Assembly: GCF_020532825.1 (NCBI RefSeq) | Contig: NZ_MQTS01000244.1 | Span: forward strand, 47,330-87,593 | Origin: Arthrobacter sp. SO3 | GTDB lineage: Bacteria > Actinomycetota > Actinomycetes > Actinomycetales > Micrococcaceae | Direction of reading: 5' to 3' | Length of the DNA stretch: 40,264 bases | Shown here: positions 38,021-40,264 of the stretch, piece by piece | Position numbering within the stretch: the first letter of the stretch is position 1 | How the letters are laid out: each line of letters opens with the position of its first letter | The notes under the pieces: generated by a model | Database searches by the model: none | The model's input: the letters and a program-made list of their open reading frames with translations, nothing else | What the model was told of the DNA's origin: nothing | Translations under genes and position numbers: made by a program

Positions 38021-40264
38021 ATGAAACTTGTAGATCAGCTCCCCGCCCCGGCCGCCCGGGTCCCCAGCCGCTCCGGACTCGACCCGGACGAGCTCTACAC
38101 CCGCTTCGTCGAGTGGACGGAAACCCGCGGGCTGGCCCTCTACACCGCCCAGGACGAGGCCATCATGGAGCTTGCCTCCGGCGCCAACGTGATCCTGGCG
38201 ACCCCCACCGGTTCCGGCAAATCCCTTGTTGCTATCGCCATGCACTTCCAGGCCATGGCGCGCGGACAGCGCAGTTACTACACCGCTCCCATCAAGGCGC
38301 TCGTCTCGGAGAAGTTCTTCGCCCTGTGCGAGATCTTCGGCGCCGAGAACGTCGGCATGATCACCGGCGACTCCGGCGTCAACCAGGACGCCCCGATCAT
38401 CTGCTGCACCGCGGAGATCCTGGCCAACATCGCCCTCCGCGAGGGTGCCGCCGCAGAACTCGGCGCCGTCATCATGGACGAGTTCCACTTCTACTCCGAC
38501 CCGCAACGCGGCTGGGCCTGGCAGGTCCCGCTGCTGGAACTCCCGCAGGCGCAGTTCCTGCTGATGTCCGCCACGCTCGGCGACGTCAGCCGCTTCGAAG
38601 CCGGCCTTACCGCGCTGACCGGCCGCCCGACGACGACCGTCAGTTCGGTGGAGCGGCCCATCCCGCTGCACTACTACTACGAGCAGACGCCAGTGCACGA
38701 GACGCTGGAGGAACTCCTCGCCACCAAGCAGGTGCCCGTCTACGTGGTGCACTTCAGCCAGGTGGAGGCAATTGACCGGGCCCAGAACCTGATGAGCATC
38801 AACGTCTGCACCCGCGAGGAGAAGGACAAGATCGCCGAGCTGATCGCCGGTTTCCGCTTCGCGGCCGGCTTTGGCAAAACCCTCAACCGGCTGGTCCGGC
38901 ACGGCATCGGCGTGCACCACGCCGGCATGCTGCCCAAATACCGCCGGCTGGTGGAACAGCTCGCCCAGGCCGGGCTGCTCAAGGTCATCTGCGGGACCGA
39001 CACCCTCGGTGTGGGCATCAACGTCCCCATCCGCACCGTGCTGCTCACTGCGCTGAGCAAGTACGACGGCGTGCGCACCCGGCTGCTGAACTCCCGCGAA
39101 TTCCACCAGATCGCCGGACGCGCCGGACGGGCCGGCTACGACACCGCCGGGACGGTCGTGGTGCAGGCCCCCGAGCACGTCACCGAGAACGTCAAGGCGA
39201 TGGCCAAGGCCACGGCCAAGTTCGGCGACGACCAGAAGAAGCTCCGCCAGGTAGTCAAGAAGAAGCCGCCCGAGGGCTTCGTGTCCTGGGGCGAACCGAC
39301 CTACAAGCGCCTCGTGGAATCCGTCCCGGATCCGCTCACGTCCAGCTTCACCGTGACCCACGCGATGCTGATGAACCTGATGGAACGGCCGGGCGATCCA
39401 TTCAAGGCCGCCCGCCGGCTGCTCACCGAAAACCATGAGCCGCGCTCCTCCCAGCTGCAGCTTATGAAGCGGGCCCTCGGCATCTACCGCGAACTGCTGG
39501 CCGCCGGAGTCGTGGAACGGATCCCGCCTGAGGAGCAGGGCGGGGACGGCCGCACGGTCCGTCTGACGGTCCATCTGCAGGCCAACTTCGCCCTGAACCA
39601 GCCGCTGTCCCCCTTCGCCCTCGCGGCGCTGGAGCTGCTGGATCCGGAGTCGCCGTCCTACGCCCTGGACGTGGTCTCCGTGATTGAGTCCACGCTGGAA
39701 AAGCCCCGGCAGATCCTGTCCGCACAGCAGAAGAAGGCGCGCGGTGAGGCGATCGCCGCGATGAAGGCCGACGGCATCGAGTACGACCAGCGCATGGCCA
39801 TGCTGGAGGAGGTCACCTACCCGCAGCCGCTCGCGGAAATCCTCGGGGAGGCCTTCGATGTCTACCGCCGGGCCGCCCCGTGGATCGGTGATTTCGAACT
39901 GGCCCCCAAGTCCGTGGTCCGGGACATGTACGAACGGGCGATGAACTTTGGCGAGTTCGTCCAGTTCTACGGACTGGCGCGCTCGGAGGGCATCGTGCTG
40001 CGCTACCTTGCCGACGGCTTCAAAGCGCTGCGGCAGACCGTCCCGCAGGACGCCCTGCGCGAGGACCTCGAGGACCTCATCGCGTGGCTCGGCGAACTGG
40101 TCCGCCAGGTCGACTCCAGCCTGCTCGATGAGTGGGAGGAGCTCACCTCCGGCAAGGCCCCGACGCCGCACGACGCTCCCCCGCCCCCGCCGCCGTCCCT
40201 GACTTCCAACGTCCGCGCCTTCCGGGTGATGGTCCGCAATGAGATGTTCCGGCGCGTGGAGCTC
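38021..40264 (+). CDS. DEAD/DEAH-box Ski2-like helicase with DUF3516-type C-terminus (3' end cut)
   Basis: A superfamily 2 helicase; 748 residues are present and the frame is still open at the window edge. Motifs: Walker A ATPTGSGKS (residues 60-68), DEFH (motif II, residues 153-156), SATLGD (motif III), GTDTLGVGIN (motif V) and HQIAGRAGRAG (motif VI, near residues 362-372). The DEVH-like box and overall layout fit the Ski2/HelY-like group. After the helicase core, the region from about residue 400 (PPEGFVSWGEPTYKRL onward) is the all-helical extension I recall as DUF3516 in actinobacteria. The exact role is not established; RNA or DNA unwinding in the cytoplasm is expected. The start is the ATG at 38021. 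Confidence 0.88.
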   Translation, partial: MKLVDQLPAPAARVPSRSGLDPDELYTRFVEWTETRGLALYTAQDEAIMELASGANVILATPTGSGKSLVAIAMHFQAMARGQRSYYTAPIKALVSEKFFALCEIFGAENVGMITGDSGVNQDAPIICCTAEILANIALREGAAAELGAVIMDEFHFYSDPQRGWAWQVPLLELPQAQFLLMSATLGDVSRFEAGLTALTGRPTTTVSSVERPIPLHYYYEQTPVHETLEELLATKQVPVYVVHFSQVEAIDRAQNLMSINVCTREEKDKIAELIAGFRFAAGFGKTLNRLVRHGIGVHHAGMLPKYRRLVEQLAQAGLLKVICGTDTLGVGINVPIRTVLLTALSKYDGVRTRLLNSREFHQIAGRAGRAGYDTAGTVVVQAPEHVTENVKAMAKATAKFGDDQKKLRQVVKKKPPEGFVSWGEPTYKRLVESVPDPLTSSFTVTHAMLMNLMERPGDPFKAARRLLTENHEPRSSQLQLMKRALGIYRELLAAGVVERIPPEEQGGDGRTVRLTVHLQANFALNQPLSPFALAALELLDPESPSYALDVVSVIESTLEKPRQILSAQQKKARGEAIAAMKADGIEYDQRMAMLEEVTYPQPLAEILGEAFDVYRRAAPWIGDFELAPKSVVRDMYERAMNFGEFVQFYGLARSEGIVLRYLADGFKALRQTVPQDALREDLEDLIAWLGELVRQVDSSLLDEWEELTSGKAPTPHDAPPPPPPSLTSNVRAFRVMVRNEMFRRVEL

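Noticed and set aside
38006..40171. A 721-residue open frame on the minus strand opposite the helicase gene
   Set aside because: It is antisense to a gene with full helicase motifs; its composition (Gly, Val, Asp, Leu, Arg rich, no motifs) is the mirror of GC-rich codon usage.

Overview
The window is a compact, high-GC piece of chromosome from an actinobacterium, most likely Micrococcaceae (Arthrobacter or Pseudarthrobacter type). This rests on strong GC bias at third codon positions, many GTG starts, the actinobacterial proteins WhiA, RbpA and OpcA, and a gene order that, from memory, follows the Mycobacterium tuberculosis Rv1420-Rv1466 block (uvrC, rapZ, yvcK, whiA, gap, pgk, tpi, secG, PPP genes, ctaB, ctaA, ABC genes, sufR-sufBDC). 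The genus is inferred. I see 34 protein genes (32 complete, two cut by the window edges), no tRNA or rRNA, no CRISPR and no mobile element.

Layout. 1-5216 (minus): sufR-sufB-sufD-Rieske ferredoxin-sufC-sufT, Fe-S cluster assembly with its own repressor. 5371-8100 (plus): ABC ATPase, ABC permease and ctaA (heme A synthase), convergent with ctaB (heme O synthase, 8217-9179, minus) across a large hairpin. 9180-9700: the one long intergenic region, with divergent control signals. 9701-17966 (plus): tkt-tal-pgi-zwf-opcA-pgl, a pentose phosphate and NADPH operon. 18003-21954 (minus): rbpA, secG, tpiA, pgk, gap (lower glycolysis runs gap-pgk-tpiA-secG). 22237-26047 (minus): sodA, whiA, yvcK, rapZ. 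26080-32693 (minus): uvrC, plsC, a HAD phosphatase and uvrA, with a LexA-type box in the uvrA promoter. 32783-36950 (minus): a heterodimeric ABC exporter with a YtrA-type GntR regulator, all overlapping by 4 nt. 37125-37904 (minus): trans-aconitate methyltransferase. 38021-40264 (plus): a Ski2-like DEAD/DEAH helicase running off the edge.

Functionally, the genes cover central carbon flux (oxidative and non-oxidative PPP, triose phosphates), redox and respiration (NADPH supply, SOD, heme A/O for cytochrome oxidase, Fe-S assembly), excision repair (UvrA, UvrC), and transcription and cell-cycle regulators (RbpA, WhiA, YvcK, RapZ). It is essentially a core-genome region. I found no convincing undescribed multi-gene system. 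The points most worth a second look are non-coding: perfect intercistronic hairpins at tkt/tal and pgk/tpiA, a 63-bp composite hairpin between ctaA and ctaB, palindrome clusters before tkt, a 17-bp dyad near rbpA, a structured gap leader, an SOS-type box on uvrA, and a repeated -10-at-7-nt arrangement suggesting leaderless mRNAs. On the protein side there is a 12-bp minisatellite inside an ABC exporter gene and a degenerate Walker B in its partner.
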